A stretch of DNA of 64,000 bases from Carettochelys insculpta (taxonomy: Eukaryota > Chordata > Testudines > Carettochelyidae), in assembly GCF_033958435.1 (NCBI RefSeq), contig NC_134152.1, forward strand, positions 24,464,001-24,528,000, written 5' to 3'. Shown piece by piece: positions 60,901 through 63,197 of this stretch; position 1 is the stretch's first letter; every line of letters begins with the position of its first letter. The notes under the pieces are model-generated. The model was not told where the DNA came from and did no database searches. It saw nothing but the letters and a program-made list of their open reading frames with translations. Both the position numbers and the translations under genes were made by a program.

Positions 60901-63197
60901 TTTTTCCAAGGAGGCGGTAACCATACGGCTGCATCCAGCCTTTGTTCCTAAAGTTTCTTCTGAGTTTCATACTAACGAACCTATTGTTTACCCTCGTTTT
61001 ATCCAAAGCCTCATAACTCTGACAAAGAGGTGTGCCTACGCCTCCTGGACGTGAGGAGGCGCTAGCTTTCTATATAGACAGGACCAAGTCCTTCCAGAGA
61101 ATGGATAGACTCCTAGTCTCTATCGCTCCCAAATCAAAAGGAGAATGTCTCTCTTCGCAGAGAATCTCGAAGCACATAGTATCTTGCATTAAAAAGTGCT
61201 ACAAACTCAAAAAGACTCCTTTCCTGGCCATGCCCAGAGCTCATTCCACTAGGGCGGTGGCAGCATCAACACCCCTTTTTCAAGGGCGTTGCGCTAAAAG
61301 ACATTTGCAGAGTGGTGACCTGGTCATCCTATGACACCTTCGCCAAACATTACGCCCTTCACAGGGTATTCCAAGAGGATACCCATCTCTCGACAGCGGT
61401 CCTCTCGGGGACAAGCTGCACATACTCCGATTACCCACCTCCTATCTTGGGTTACTGCTGGGTAGTCACCTAATGTGGAGCACCCACGGGGACACTCGAA
61501 GAAGAAAGAAAGGTTACTCACCGTAGTAACGGTGGTTCTTCGAGATGTGTCCCCGTGGGTGCTCCACTACCCGCCCATCCTCCCTGCTTCGGATCTCTGT
61601 TTAGTGTTTTGCAGGAGCATCCGAGGCGGTTGGTCAAGGAACTGGCGGGGACCGGATAGCGCACGTGGCTGGGAGCGCGCGGGGGAGTGGCGCGCACCGG
61701 CGCATGCGCGGTCCGGCAGAAACTGCTTGGAAGATCCGATCTGCGGCGCCGGGCGAGCCCGACACCTAATGTGGAGCACCCACGGGGACACATCTCGAAG
61801 AACCACCGTTACTACGGTGAGTAACCTTTCTTTTCTTGTTTGCCTTGCAGCAATCATGCTCCCAGTCCTAATCAGTTTCCACTGCTGCTTCTGAGACACA
61901 GCAGAATCATTTTGTGCAAGTGCAGCTTGGGAGCAAGTCTCAGTTGAAAATGAAGTGCTTTTGCAAAAATGTTGGTGTGGAAAACTAGCTTTTATTTCTC
62001 TTCAACCCTAACTAAAGATCATGCCTAGACAAAATGCTTAGCTGTGGCCTAGTTAAATGAAATAGACTAGGATGGAATTGGTTTTATAGTGCTGCTTCTA
62101 GGTCAACATGTACAAGAGAAAAATTAGGCAAGTGTGGAATTTTCACAGTGAAAGTAAACACAAGAAACATATTGTTGCCATGTGATAAGTTAATTATAAT
62201 TATTTTTCTCTTTGTATTAGGAAACTGTATACAAACTACAAACATAGTTGAAGATTTTGACAGCAGAGATGATACTGACTTAAAAGCATGAGGATAAATA
62301 GAAGGATCAGATTAAATTCTAAAGAAAGTCATAGAATCATAGAAGAGTAGGACTGGAAGGGACCTCGAGAGGCCATCGAGTCCAGCCCCCTGCCTACATG
62401 GCAGGACCAAGCACTTTCTAGACCATCCCTGAAAGCCATCTGTCTAACCTCTTCTTAAATATCTCCAGTGATGGAGATTCTGCCACTTCCCTTGGCAATT
62501 CGTTCCAGTGTTTGATCACCCTGACAGTTAGGAACTTTTTCCTAATGTCCAACCTGAACCTCCCCTGCTGTTTCGTTTTAGTTTATGTTTAGTTTAGTTT
62601 TAGTTTTAGTTTTTTTCTCATGATTATTTGTTAGTTGAGCTTGCCTGAAGATACAGGCAGGGTTGTTTACTTTCCTTCTCTCTTTCTCTTGATCGCTTCT
62701 TTTAAAATAGGAAGTTTTTTTTCAGTTTTCGTTTAGTAGCATCTCAGTGTTTCTATTATAAAACATATATTTGCCTAAAATTGTACTTTTGCATAAGGAA
62801 GCTAAAGGAAAACTAATAATGATGGAGGTGGGGGAATCACATTACTAGGGAACTGAATAATAAAAATGCAGTTCAGTTTTATGAAAATAAAAAGACTGAG
62901 TGCCCTGTTTATTGTTACTGTGTTACTAATTATTAAACAGCTTAGTTTTTATTAAGGTAAAATATTCCAATTAGTCACTCACTGTAATCCTGTAGGTCTG
63001 AAGAAGCAAACAAAGCTTTTTCTGCAGCTGTGCAGATGCATGATGTGTTAGTGAAGGCTTGGGCAATGTGGGGTGACTACTTGGAGAACATCTTTGTGAA
63101 AGAACGTCAGTTGCACCTAGGAGTATCAGCTATTACCTGCTACCTGCATGCATGTCGCCATCAGAATGAGAGCAAATCAAGAAAATATTTAGCAAAG
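211..63197 (+). CDS. TRRAP: TRRAP, internal part (31 exons)
   Basis: Transformation/transcription domain-associated protein, a catalytically dead PIKK-family scaffold. In the nucleus it carries activator contacts (Myc, E2F, p53) to the SAGA/STAGA and TIP60/NuA4 histone acetyltransferase complexes. Thirty-one exons translate without a gap into a protein I recognise along its whole length as TRRAP, for example NLFHLIPAAPQTLVKPLLEV (e2), MRLDLQFQAIK (e4), AMLPSITNVINLADSHDRA (e20) and HLGVSAITCYLHACRHQNES (e31). Every intron begins GT and ends AG, and phases agree at all 30 junctions. Total is 5,115 coding bases (short e28), about 1,705 residues; full-length vertebrate TRRAP is about 3,860. Neither the start nor the C-terminal pseudokinase/FATC part is in the window. 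From memory of the human protein it corresponds very roughly to residues 1480-3190. No stop codon or frameshift interrupts the exons, so the gene looks functional. Confidence 0.97.
280..4643 (+). other. TRRAP intron e1-e2
   Basis: AT-rich intron of about 4.4 kb. Apart from the fold-back element at 2003-2323 and short A/T tracts (for example 4434-4451) I see no gene or recognisable repeat. Short ORFs at 417, 2989-3435 (-) and elsewhere have no family resemblance and are taken as chance. Confidence 0.7.
2003..2323. mobile_element. fold-back element, TTGAACCTCTCTA termini
   Basis: The left end has cagtttgaacctctctat and the right end has the complement, agtagagaggttcaatgtg. The same termini bound the much shorter element at 18724-18845. 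Length and absence of coding capacity fit a non-autonomous DNA transposon. Flanking TG/TA dinucleotides suggest a Tc1/mariner or pogo-type TA target, but this is weak. Confidence 0.65.
4644..4763 (+). CDS. TRRAP: TRRAP exon e2
   Basis: 120 bases, phase 0/0, 40 residues (EMKICSAIINLFHLIPAAPQ...MLIE), in the helical-repeat region. Acceptor tctgtag, donor gtaaaa. Confidence 0.97.
5064..5183 (+). CDS. TRRAP: TRRAP exon e3
   Basis: 120 bases, phase 0/0, 40 residues (AGSPFREPLIKFLTRHPSQT...). Acceptor tttcag, donor gtaatt. Confidence 0.97.
5466..5630 (+). CDS. TRRAP: TRRAP exon e4
   Basis: 165 bases, phase 0/0, 55 residues (SFLKHKDAKPLRDVLAANPN...MRLDLQFQAIK). Acceptor ctccag, donor gtattt. Confidence 0.97.
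6060..6170 (-). repeat. Penelope-like tail repeat (family 2)
   Basis: Reads 'gtgatatcgtttattggact ... gagagaagcttttcacctta ... cttttcttcagctcttgga' on the + strand. It matches a turtle repeat family with a 'cttttattggaccaac ... aagctttcgagc ... cttcttcaggtctggga' core. The reverse complement holds a CTGAAGA...GAAAAGC motif (see findings). No coding capacity. Confidence 0.55.
6515..6605 (-). repeat. Penelope-like tail repeat (family 2)
   Basis: Same family as 6060-6170: 'gtctttaattggactaacat', 'ctgttggtgagtgagacaag', 'cagagctcttcctctggtct'. It faces the copy at 7178-7270, giving an inverted pair about 600 bases apart. Confidence 0.55.
7178..7270 (+). repeat. Penelope-like tail repeat (family 2), inverted copy
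   Basis: Carries the family on the other strand: 'cccagacctgaagaaaagat', 'gcgtaagcttgaaagctcct', 'tctaataaaagatattaacc'. It ends 66 bases before e5. Confidence 0.55.
7337..7518 (+). CDS. TRRAP: TRRAP exon e5
   Basis: 182 bases, in phase 0, out phase 2 (IISIIVKNDECWLANQHSLV...LLNYC). The split codon is completed by e6 as Arg. Acceptor tcacag, donor gtatgt. Confidence 0.97.
7808..8006 (+). CDS. TRRAP: TRRAP exon e6
   Basis: 199 bases, in phase 2, out phase 0 (RNYGDIELLFQLLRAFTGRF...DELKAK). Acceptor ttccag, donor gtaagt. Confidence 0.97.
8007..8666 (+). other. TRRAP intron e6-e7
   Basis: 660 bases. I see no gene or repeat I can name. Confidence 0.6.
8667..8795 (+). CDS. TRRAP: TRRAP exon e7
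   Basis: 129 bases, phase 0/0, 43 residues (VLQHILNPAFLHSFEKAEGE...VFITK). Acceptor ttgtag, donor gtatca. Confidence 0.96.
9012..9755. mobile_element. fold-back DNA element, interrupted by a CR1
   Basis: Sequence on both sides of the CR1 at 9070-9362 is rich in mirrored 'ttattccaaaata / tattttgaaata' motifs and ends in 'gtacagctacatagcaaggt' and 'tttgctgtgtggaggtacca', which are complementary in part. This fits a non-autonomous DNA element of the 'tgtctacac' type. Boundaries are approximate. Confidence 0.45.
9070..9362 (+). mobile_element. CR1 LINE, 3' end fragment
   Basis: Ends with the diagnostic turtle CR1 3' tail: 'gggctggatggacctttggt', 'ctgacccagtatggccattc', 'ttatgttctta'. It begins inside the C-terminal coding end of CR1 ORF2 ('ggaactccttgccagaggac'). 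Heavily 5' truncated, no intact ORF. Confidence 0.85.
10148..10388 (-). mobile_element. tRNA-derived SINE (Cry type) with CR1-like tail
   Basis: On the - strand the element starts with a tRNA-like head at about 10312-10386. It has an A-box-like segment (ataagctcagtggtttgagc) and a B-box-like segment (gggttgtgagttcagtc). An A-rich linker follows, seen as T-runs at 10245-10284 on the + strand. The tail is complementary to 'agaactggaaggaatcttca ... gaggtcatcaa', like the 3' end of CR1. Tortoise Cry SINEs are known to share their tail with the CR1 LINE that mobilises them. Confidence 0.75.
10541..10807 (+). CDS. TRRAP: TRRAP exon e8
   Basis: 267 bases, phase 0/0, 89 residues (VLDPEKQADMLDSLRIYLLQ...AKFAIHKKIVLQ). 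Acceptor gaatag, donor gtactg. Confidence 0.97.
10808..11585 (+). other. TRRAP intron e8-e9
   Basis: 778 bases. The open frame on the - strand (10918-11265) resembles nothing I know. No repeat recognised. Confidence 0.55.
11586..11792 (+). CDS. TRRAP: TRRAP exon e9
   Basis: 207 bases, phase 0/0, 69 residues (VFHSLLKAHAMEARAIVRQA...HLIVQHFK). Acceptor ttttag, donor gtatgt. Confidence 0.97.
12352..12602. mobile_element. short fold-back DNA element
   Basis: Left end 'agctatgtctgtgttgcagc', right end 'cagctgtacacagtgcaaat', imperfectly complementary, around 'ggcataacttac' and 'accgacgtaaattc' motifs. Resembles turtle MITEs with 'gctatgtctac' termini. No coding capacity. Confidence 0.45.
12699..13130. 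mobile_element. fold-back MITE, 'tgtctacac' family, divergent
   Basis: Left end 'aaaggttacgtctaaactac'; right end 'cttgcaagtatagatgtggc' is its rough complement. The interior is a mirrored set of 'cttttgaaagagagcatcca' and 'gctcttttggaagagggcct' blocks, so the two halves fold on each other. That explains the open frames on both strands here. Confidence 0.6.
13262..13420 (+). CDS. TRRAP: TRRAP exon e10
   Basis: 159 bases, phase 0/0, 53 residues (VYYPVRHHLVQHMVSAMQRL...QRIKDQQ). Acceptor ttacag, donor gtagga. Only 78 bases of intron separate it from e11. Confidence 0.97.
13499..13633 (+). CDS. TRRAP: TRRAP exon e11 (nuclear-localisation segment)
   Basis: 135 bases, phase 0/0, 45 residues. A Ser/Gly/Ala-rich linker (MDASTSGEGASSASSA) is followed by the basic cluster KRGLSVDSGQEVKRFRTATG, which matches the position of the annotated nuclear-localisation signal in human TRRAP. 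The serines next to the basic residues are plausible phosphosites (inference). Confidence 0.95.
13817..13927 (+). CDS. TRRAP: TRRAP exon e12
   Basis: 111 bases, phase 0/0, 37 residues (VFGRTQSLPGADALLSKPID...IRIACQ). Acceptor acacag, donor gtactg. Confidence 0.96.
13928..14713 (+). other. TRRAP intron e12-e13
   Basis: 786 bases of AT-rich intron; no gene or repeat recognised. Confidence 0.6.
14714..14860 (+). CDS. TRRAP: TRRAP exon e13
   Basis: 147 bases, phase 0/0, 49 residues (VNDNSNTAGSPGELLSRRCV...DKLLMTV). Acceptor gctag, donor gtaagt. Confidence 0.97.
15590..15680 (+). repeat. Penelope-like tail repeat (family 2)
   Basis: Carries 'gacttgaagagttctgtgtg', 'tcttgaaagcttgtctctca', 'ggtccaataaaaaatatcac', the same family and strand as 7178-7270. 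Confidence 0.6.
15705..16745. mobile_element. large fold-back DNA transposon remnant, split by a MITE
   Basis: Starts around 'gggcctgtcagtcacaatta' and ends around 'attaaaattgctattgtgac', with mirrored 'ttaattgc / gcaattaa' motifs near the ends. The middle ('tttacaagtccaagcatgaa', 'ttctggtgacattgtatata', 'tgaacagacttctttttctt') matches a common turtle repeat whose right half also occurs at 37490-37870. Interrupted at 16267-16599. Confidence 0.6.
16267..16599. mobile_element. pogo/Tigger-like MITE with TA target duplication
   Basis: Termini cagtaaaccctctatttaa and ttaaatcgagggtttactg are inverted repeats of the Tigger type (CAGTA..ACCCTC..TTAA), flanked by TA on both sides (16265-16266 and 16600-16601). 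The 333-base GC-richer interior has no transposase. It lies inside the older fold-back element. Confidence 0.85.
18724..18845. mobile_element. 122-base MITE, TTGAACCTCTCTA termini
   Basis: Left caggttgaacctctctaatc and right gattagagaggttcaatctg are almost perfect inverted repeats. Same termini as 2003-2323 with a shorter interior, so both probably use the same transposase. Confidence 0.8.
18957..19170 (+). CDS. TRRAP: TRRAP exon e14
   Basis: 214 bases, in phase 0, out phase 1 (EQPNQANFANICTGLEVLSF...MSIFPTEP). Acceptor ttttag after a C-run, donor gtatgt. Confidence 0.97.
19171..19804 (+). other. TRRAP intron e14-e15
   Basis: 634 bases, AT-rich, nothing recognisable. Confidence 0.6.
19805..19930 (+). 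CDS. TRRAP: TRRAP exon e15
   Basis: 126 bases, phase 1/1 (STSSVASKYEELECLYAAVG...NPSQLF). Acceptor tctcag, donor gtgagt. Confidence 0.97.
19931..21828 (+). other. TRRAP intron e15-e16
   Basis: About 1.9 kb, AT-rich. No gene or repeat that I can name. There is a short A-run at 20931-20942 and a (gt) run near 21288. Confidence 0.55.
21829..21975 (+). CDS. TRRAP: TRRAP exon e16
   Basis: 147 bases, phase 1/1 (GTLMILKSACSNNPSYIDRL...GTVEANT). Acceptor cttag, donor gtaata. Confidence 0.97.
21976..24194 (+). other. TRRAP intron e16-e17
   Basis: About 2.2 kb. AT-rich up to 23330, then a CR1 fragment (listed). Confidence 0.65.
23336..24003 (+). mobile_element. CR1 LINE fragment, sense to TRRAP
   Basis: Decayed CR1 ORF2 C-terminus followed by the 3' tail. 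Matches include 'aaggatctgggacttatagt', 'cctcacctagagactgtgtc', 'ccaagggaggttgtggaatc', 'atcctttccagccctgcatt' and the terminal 'tctgtgattctgta'. Many stops and frameshifts; an old copy. Confidence 0.85.
24195..24397 (+). CDS. TRRAP: TRRAP exon e17 (tandem acceptor)
   Basis: 203 bases, in phase 1, out phase 0 (GTSELVMLSLDLVKTRLAVM...NNSPMAANQ). The acceptor reads tccatagcag, a NAGNAG site. Use of the first AG (exon from 24195) adds an Ala, and use of the second (from 24198) omits it; both keep the frame. Confidence 0.95.
24900..25610 (-). mobile_element. Penelope-like element fragment
   Basis: On the - strand a decayed reading frame includes RAHHLRAVSDLPERCKTC and NTTSKNPGSC. This resembles the Cys-rich linker between reverse transcriptase and GIY-YIG endonuclease in Penelope-like elements. 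The end at 25510-25610 is a family-2 tail ('gacctgaagagctctgcatg', 'cttggaccagtaaagtagtt'). This links that tail family to a PLE. Frameshifted and truncated. Confidence 0.6.
25679..25877 (-). mobile_element. CR1 LINE 3' end, part 1 (split by DIRS copy A)
   Basis: Starts with 'cataagaatgcctatactag', the complement of the CR1 3' terminus, and runs to 'gatttaggtgtacccagagt'. The CR1 resumes at 31995 with 'atccctgaccatcttgacta'. The two parts are adjacent in the CR1 consensus I remember, apart from a few bases. Confidence 0.85.
25878..26043 (+). repeat. DIRS copy A left inverted terminal repeat
   Basis: Begins ttcttcttcgagtgtccccg and runs to ccagttcctc. It is complementary, with a few mismatches, to 31799-31965. 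CpG-rich. Confidence 0.9.
26044..26384 (+). promoter_or_regulatory. DIRS copy A leader
   Basis: Non-coding stretch between the left repeat and the gag-like start, with an A-rich tract around 26176-26225. It is conserved in copy B (55991-56320). It presumably contains the RNA leader. I see no TATA box I would defend. Confidence 0.5.
26385..28614 (+). pseudogene. DIRS copy A gag-like ORF (broken)
   Basis: The frame opens with ATG at 26385 and stops at 26421-26423 (TGA where copy B has CGA). It is open again from 26424. A CX2CX4HX4C zinc-knuckle (CIRCLGESHVAQKC) lies at 26457-26498. Near 26688, 11 bases present in both copy-B duplicates are missing, so the frame changes. A Pro/Ala/Gln-rich segment follows, then an SR-like stretch (SRRSPSPRRRGYAPREWSRS), a TGA at 27442-27444 (CGA in copy B), and the C-terminal part to 28614 with a long Gln/Tyr/Arg-rich tail. 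A DIRS gag-type protein would bind element RNA. Assignment is by position and composition. Confidence 0.75.
28322..30560 (+). pseudogene. DIRS copy A pol: RT, RNase H, methyltransferase-like (frameshifted)
   Basis: Overlaps the gag end in another frame. RT motifs in order: FLTEKKTGGWRPILDL, ALDLQDAYFHITIHPAHRRF, LPFGLSSAPRVFTK, the catalytic YLDD at 29267-29278, and GLVINLAKSKIDPTQ. Near 29585 the copy has 4 extra bases relative to copy B (a 'gccagccag' duplication), so RNase H continues in the next frame. RNase H has TTDAS (29772), LELRA, STDNTS and KADQLSRR, i.e. its acidic active-site residues. The C-terminal part (IDLFATQHNKKCPRF ... IPTWDRQQWF-like) matches the methyltransferase-like domain that follows RNase H in DIRS elements. 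One frameshift separates RT from RNase H. Confidence 0.85.
30533..31589 (+). pseudogene. DIRS copy A tyrosine recombinase (one frameshift)
   Basis: Phage-integrase-fold recombinase. It has an N-terminal core-binding region (SSRRTSTRKTYKQKWTRFTA), first catalytic Arg in ITSARRVSEL (CGT/AGG at 31013-31018), HxxR box HSTR (31407-31418) and nucleophile Tyr in FAKHYALHR (31515-31517). The frame is open upstream to about 29789 and overlaps the methyltransferase-like region, so the true start may be earlier. One extra base near 31358 throws the HxxR and Tyr parts into another frame. All four catalytic positions are still present. Confidence 0.88.
31632..31731 (+). repeat. DIRS copy A internal complementary region
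   Basis: The first part (31632-31670) is the complement of the left terminus, and the second (31677-31731) is the complement of the right terminus including its unique 25-base extension. Between them lie 6 bases, agagaa. In DIRS elements this region is thought to template the junction of the circular DNA. Confidence 0.88.
31799..31988 (+). repeat. DIRS copy A right inverted terminal repeat
   Basis: Complement of the left repeat from gaggaactgg to acatctcgaagaa, followed by a right-only extension 'ccaccgttactacggtgagt aac'. Unequal ends of this kind are typical of DIRS. Confidence 0.88.
31995..32500 (-). mobile_element. CR1 LINE 3' end, part 2
   Basis: Continuation of 25679-25877 ('atccctgaccatcttgacta', 'caagtttccacaggttgact', 'ataggccttcatcatatctt', 'cttcatatggaagctgtttc'). 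The right end is indistinct. Confidence 0.8.
32654..32677 (+). repeat. T24 tract in acceptor of e18
   Basis: An uninterrupted run of 24 T forms the polypyrimidine tract ten bases before the AG of e18. Confidence 0.9.
32688..32809 (+). CDS. TRRAP: TRRAP exon e18
   Basis: 122 bases, in phase 0, out phase 2 (TPTLREKSILLVKMMTYIEK...FLDLVNYVY). Acceptor aatgcag after the T24 run, donor gtaatt. Confidence 0.97.
32810..34420 (+). other. TRRAP intron e18-e19
   Basis: 1.6 kb. Contains a PLE fragment of family 1 (about 33609-33800); nothing else recognised. Confidence 0.6.
33609..33800 (-). mobile_element. Penelope-like element 3' end (family 1)
   Basis: On the - strand it reads from 'ggttctctgtgccttaaata' and 'ttgagtctgttctggtatgg' through 'ctgaagaagtgggtctgtcc' and 'cacgaaagctcaccaaataa' to 'gttttgatagtatatatact' and 'agcacagctttctctctatt'. 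This is a well-known turtle repeat tail that I associate with PLEs. The older sequence to about 34170 may belong to the same element. Confidence 0.6.
34421..34634 (+). CDS. TRRAP: TRRAP exon e19
   Basis: 214 bases, in phase 2, out phase 0 (DENLSGSELTAKLEPAFLSG...WIKQCLE). Acceptor tcttag, donor gtagga. Confidence 0.97.
34635..36220 (+). other. TRRAP intron e19-e20
   Basis: 1.6 kb, AT-rich; nothing nameable. Open frames on the - strand at 35310 and 36056 look like chance. Confidence 0.55.
36221..36400 (+). CDS. TRRAP: TRRAP exon e20
   Basis: 180 bases, phase 0/0, 60 residues. AMLPSITNVINLADSHDRA is followed by the charged THVKQEPRERENSESKEE. VKQE fits the SUMO acceptor consensus (hydrophobic-K-x-E); whether it is used is unknown. 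Confidence 0.97.
36507..37146. mobile_element. composite fold-back DNA element
   Basis: Outer ends 'tagggctgtcccaaattctt ... ggtccgttttggtcaatttc' and 'gtctgtgatgtgtttttcat ... gtgtgaaattgtacaaat' are imperfect inverted repeats of a common turtle 'tagggccctaccaaattcac' type. A second inverted pair lies inside: 36631-36664 (ggatcctgacccaaaaaggg) and 36978-37013 (ccattttgggtcaggaccct). It may be one element nested in another. Confidence 0.6.
37292..37438 (+). CDS. TRRAP: TRRAP exon e21
   Basis: 147 bases, phase 0/0, 49 residues; acidic start DVEIDIELAPGDQTS, then HMLTNRHDKFLDSLREVK. The donor gttggt is weak (T at +3), so this exon may depend on exonic enhancers. Confidence 0.96.
37490..37870. 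mobile_element. fold-back element fragment, same family as 15705-16745
   Basis: Shares 'atcttgatttcatttataac', 'gtgtagtgttcactttatat', 'aaatagtatttttcagtttg' and 'cctacttcttgttcagccag' with the turtle repeat also seen at 15.7-16.7 kb. Only one side is preserved. Confidence 0.5.
37871..38506 (+). other. TRRAP intron e21-e22, 3' part
   Basis: No gene or repeat recognised. Confidence 0.55.
38507..38626 (+). CDS. TRRAP: TRRAP exon e22
   Basis: 120 bases, phase 0/0, 40 residues (TGALLSAFVQLCHISTPLAE...LSDRQQH). Acceptor ttctag, donor gtgaga. Confidence 0.96.
38965..39252 (+). CDS. TRRAP: TRRAP exon e23 (start of FAT region)
   Basis: 288 bases, phase 0/0, 96 residues (ALAGEISPFLCSGSHQVQRD...FYEQESITPPQQ). 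The FAT domain of TRRAP should start about here. Acceptor ttccag, donor gtaagg. Confidence 0.97.
39253..39759 (+). other. TRRAP intron e23-e24
   Basis: 507 bases, AT-rich, no repeat recognised. The acceptor is AAG after a T-run. Confidence 0.6.
39760..39897 (+). CDS. TRRAP: TRRAP exon e24
   Basis: 138 bases, phase 0/0, 46 residues (EILDSLAELYSLLQEEDMWA...HGFFEQ). Uses an AAG acceptor, less favoured than CAG/TAG. Donor gtagta. Confidence 0.97.
39898..40634 (+). other. TRRAP intron e24-e25
   Basis: 737 bases without recognisable features; also ends in an AAG acceptor. Confidence 0.6.
40635..40747 (+). CDS. TRRAP: TRRAP exon e25
   Basis: 113 bases, in phase 0, out phase 2 (AQETYEKAMEKAKKEHERNN...WEDHWI). 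Acceptor gttaag, donor gtaaga. Confidence 0.97.
41121..41256 (+). CDS. TRRAP: TRRAP exon e26
   Basis: 136 bases, in phase 2, out phase 0 (CSKELNQWEPLTEYGQSKGH...MKEALVQ). Acceptor tcatag, donor gtgaat. Confidence 0.97.
42009..42441. mobile_element. fold-back MITE, TTCGAA / tgtctacactagcc family
   Basis: Left cttaagctgtgtctacacta and right tagtgtagacatagcctaag are inverted repeats that continue inward as 'gccaaaaacttcgaaatggc'. The whole element can fold on itself. Interior repeats 'ccttttcgaaaggac' and 'cctttcaaaaaggagcc'. Non-coding, so it must be moved in trans. Close relative of 50233-50603. Confidence 0.85.
42874..42977. repeat. (TG)n(TA)n microsatellite
   Basis: About 12 TG/TA mixed units, then about 39 uninterrupted TA units (42899-42977). 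It explains the Tyr-Ile and His-Thr open frames on both strands. Probably length-polymorphic. Confidence 0.95.
44415..44522 (+). pseudogene. terminal-exon-like segment with poly(A): retrocopy tail or alternative TRRAP last exon
   Basis: After a good acceptor (tttctctttacag, AG at 44413-44414) the sequence encodes AQAEKFVEDKLQQQLK and a TGA (44463-44465). An AATAAA follows at 44485-44490, and a run of 15 A starts at 44508. The phase fits the preceding TRRAP donor (e26 ends phase 0, ...ALVQ). A genomic A-run just after AATAAA is more typical of a 5'-truncated processed copy of another mRNA. I do not recognise the peptide and see no target duplication, so both readings stay open. Confidence 0.45.
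45272..45463 (+). CDS. TRRAP: TRRAP exon e27
   Basis: 192 bases, phase 0/0, 64 residues (VELSCPKEMAWKVNMYRGYL...VSHVHTPLLQ). The donor gtgagat is followed at once by a CR1 terminus. Confidence 0.97.
45470..46480 (-). mobile_element. CR1 LINE 3' end, split by a 542-base insertion
   Basis: Begins taagaacataagaataacca (complement of the CR1 3' terminus) just 6 bases after the e27 splice junction. It continues to 45644, resumes at 46187 with 'aggacataaggaactggggt' and 'tgtatccctgaccagagtgg', and runs to about 46480 ('ccacaggctgtgcattgttt'). Confidence 0.85.
45645..46186. mobile_element. insertion within CR1 flanked by 9-base duplication
   Basis: ggctaggac stands at 45636-45644 and again at 46187-46195, where the CR1 continues. 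The 542-base insert has a GC-rich start ('ggtggcccacctgcggctca') and a G-rich middle (45880-46120, a string of GGGGG tracts). An 8-base duplication would fit a hAT element, but I cannot see clear terminal inverted repeats. Confidence 0.6.
46882..47269. mobile_element. fold-back MITE, tgtctacac family (TTTCGAAAGA subtype)
   Basis: Left ttaggctacatatacactag and right aatctagacatagccttag are inverted. The interior mirrors 'tttttcgaaagaggcatgca' with 'gcatgcctctttcagaagag', and 'gcctcatttgc' blocks also mirror. Confidence 0.75.
48925..49102. mobile_element. short fold-back element, tgtccacac type
   Basis: 'ggcatgtccacacagcctct' at one end and 'gctgtgccgtgtagacccag' at the other are rough complements. 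Interior has 'catggctatgctaatgggcc' and 'gctgctcattaacatgg'. Likely a short relative of the other 'tctacac' MITEs. Confidence 0.5.
50233..50603. mobile_element. fold-back MITE, TTCGAA / tgtctacactagcc family
   Basis: Same family as 42009-42441: shared termini 'gtgtctacactagccaaaaa', the interior 'cagacggggctccttttcga', and a central palindrome 'cttattcccatctgctcata / ggaataaggggacttcgaag'. Confidence 0.85.
51235..51463 (+). CDS. TRRAP: TRRAP exon e28 (two donors)
   Basis: In phase 0, out phase 1 (AAQQIIELQEAAQINAGLQP...FMWRQHHYQ). The first donor (after 51430, gtaaaa) gives 196 bases. A second donor (after 51463, gtaatt) adds 33 bases encoding GKTAWSSMHAS in frame. Human TRRAP isoforms differ by an equivalent insert, so both donors are probably used. 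Acceptor ttctag. Confidence 0.93.
51731..51996 (+). CDS. TRRAP: TRRAP exon e29
   Basis: 266 bases, in phase 1, out phase 0 (IVTAYENSSQHDPSSNNAML...KNECMQ). Acceptor ctctag, donor gtatgt. Confidence 0.97.
51997..52961 (+). other. TRRAP intron e29-e30
   Basis: 965 bases; carries one small PLE-derived insertion (52082-52210). The rest has no recognisable feature. Confidence 0.65.
52082..52210 (-). mobile_element. short Penelope-like insertion with 13-base target duplication
   Basis: tttgattgcaata is present at 52069-52081 and 52211-52223. The 129-base insert is an inverted repeat: 'tcaaaacaaaaagcag' at the left and 'ctgctttttgttttga' near the right. It has the family-1 core 'gtgagctttcgtgggacaga' and the tail 'tagtatatagactaccacag'. 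It appears to be two opposed copies of a PLE end. Confidence 0.75.
52962..53062 (+). CDS. TRRAP: TRRAP exon e30
   Basis: 101 bases, in phase 0, out phase 2 (GLEVIESTNLKYFTKEMTAE...FLAQIN). Acceptor aaatag, donor gtatgt. Confidence 0.97.
55824..55990 (+). repeat. DIRS copy B left inverted terminal repeat
   Basis: ttcttcttcgagtgtccccg to ccagttcctc, complementary to 61636-61800. Confidence 0.9.
56321..58466 (+). pseudogene. DIRS copy B gag-like ORF (rearranged)
   Basis: ATG at 56321. Here the codon that is TGA in copy A is CGA, but about 100 bases carrying the zinc-knuckle are absent after 'gaggcgatta'. A segment of about 290 bases is tandemly duplicated (from about 56391 and again from about 56684). 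The second unit lacks a short internal stretch. At 57540 copy B reads CGA where copy A stops. Extra A-rich sequence (57976-58002) and a loss of about 250 bases near 58335, relative to 28235-28480 of copy A, break the C-terminal part. Confidence 0.75.
58467..60390 (+). pseudogene. DIRS copy B pol (RT, RNase H, methyltransferase-like; broken)
   Basis: Stops at 58556-58558 (TGA for TGG), 58915-58917 (TAA for CAA, in ALDL-DAYF) and about 59856 (TGA for TGG). There is an extra codon near 58973 and a 1-base loss near 59182. The RT catalytic box reads YPDD (59104-59115) instead of YLDD. RNase H TTDAS and LELRA are present. Unlike copy A, RT C-terminus and RNase H share one frame here (59160-59858). 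Confidence 0.8.
60369..61426 (+). pseudogene. DIRS copy B tyrosine recombinase (broken)
   Basis: VVNPWLSSLEST (GTG where copy A has ATG), core-binding region SSRRTSTRKTYKQQW, ITSARRVSEL and HSTRAVAAST are present. Single-base changes in length near 60988, 61053 and 61275 disrupt the frame. The Tyr region (FAKHYALHR) is still readable at 61332-61360. Confidence 0.8.
61468..61567 (+). repeat. DIRS copy B internal complementary region
   Basis: Complement of the left end (acctaatgtggagc...gaagaagaa), then 6 bases agaaag, then the complement of the right end (gttactcaccgtag...). Confidence 0.88.
61636..61825 (+). repeat. DIRS copy B right inverted terminal repeat
   Basis: aaggaactgg to acatctcgaagaa plus the right-only extension ending gtgagtaac. 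Confidence 0.88.
62329..62570 (-). mobile_element. CR1 LINE 3' end fragment
   Basis: Starts tcatagaatcatagaagagt (complement of the CR1 3' end) and continues 'ctggaagggacctcgagagg', 'ccagtgatggagattctgcc', 'gttaggaactttttcctaat' to 'cctcccctgctg'. A different CR1 subfamily from 9070-9362. Confidence 0.9.
62996..63197 (+). CDS. TRRAP: TRRAP exon e31
   Basis: 202 bases, in phase 2, out phase 0 (SEEANKAFSAAVQMHDVLVK...KYLAK). Acceptor tgtag, donor gtaagg. The next exon lies beyond the window. Confidence 0.97.

Larger units (their letters stand above)
55824..61825 (+). mobile_element. DIRS-type retrotransposon, copy B (decayed)
   Basis: About 6.0 kb, same family, plan and orientation as copy A, with recognisable left and right inverted repeats and internal complementary region. 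More damaged than A: zinc-knuckle lost, part of gag duplicated in tandem, about 250 bases of gag missing, RT box changed to YPDD, and several stops and frameshifts. No CR1 surrounds it; the flanks are plain intron. Confidence 0.92.
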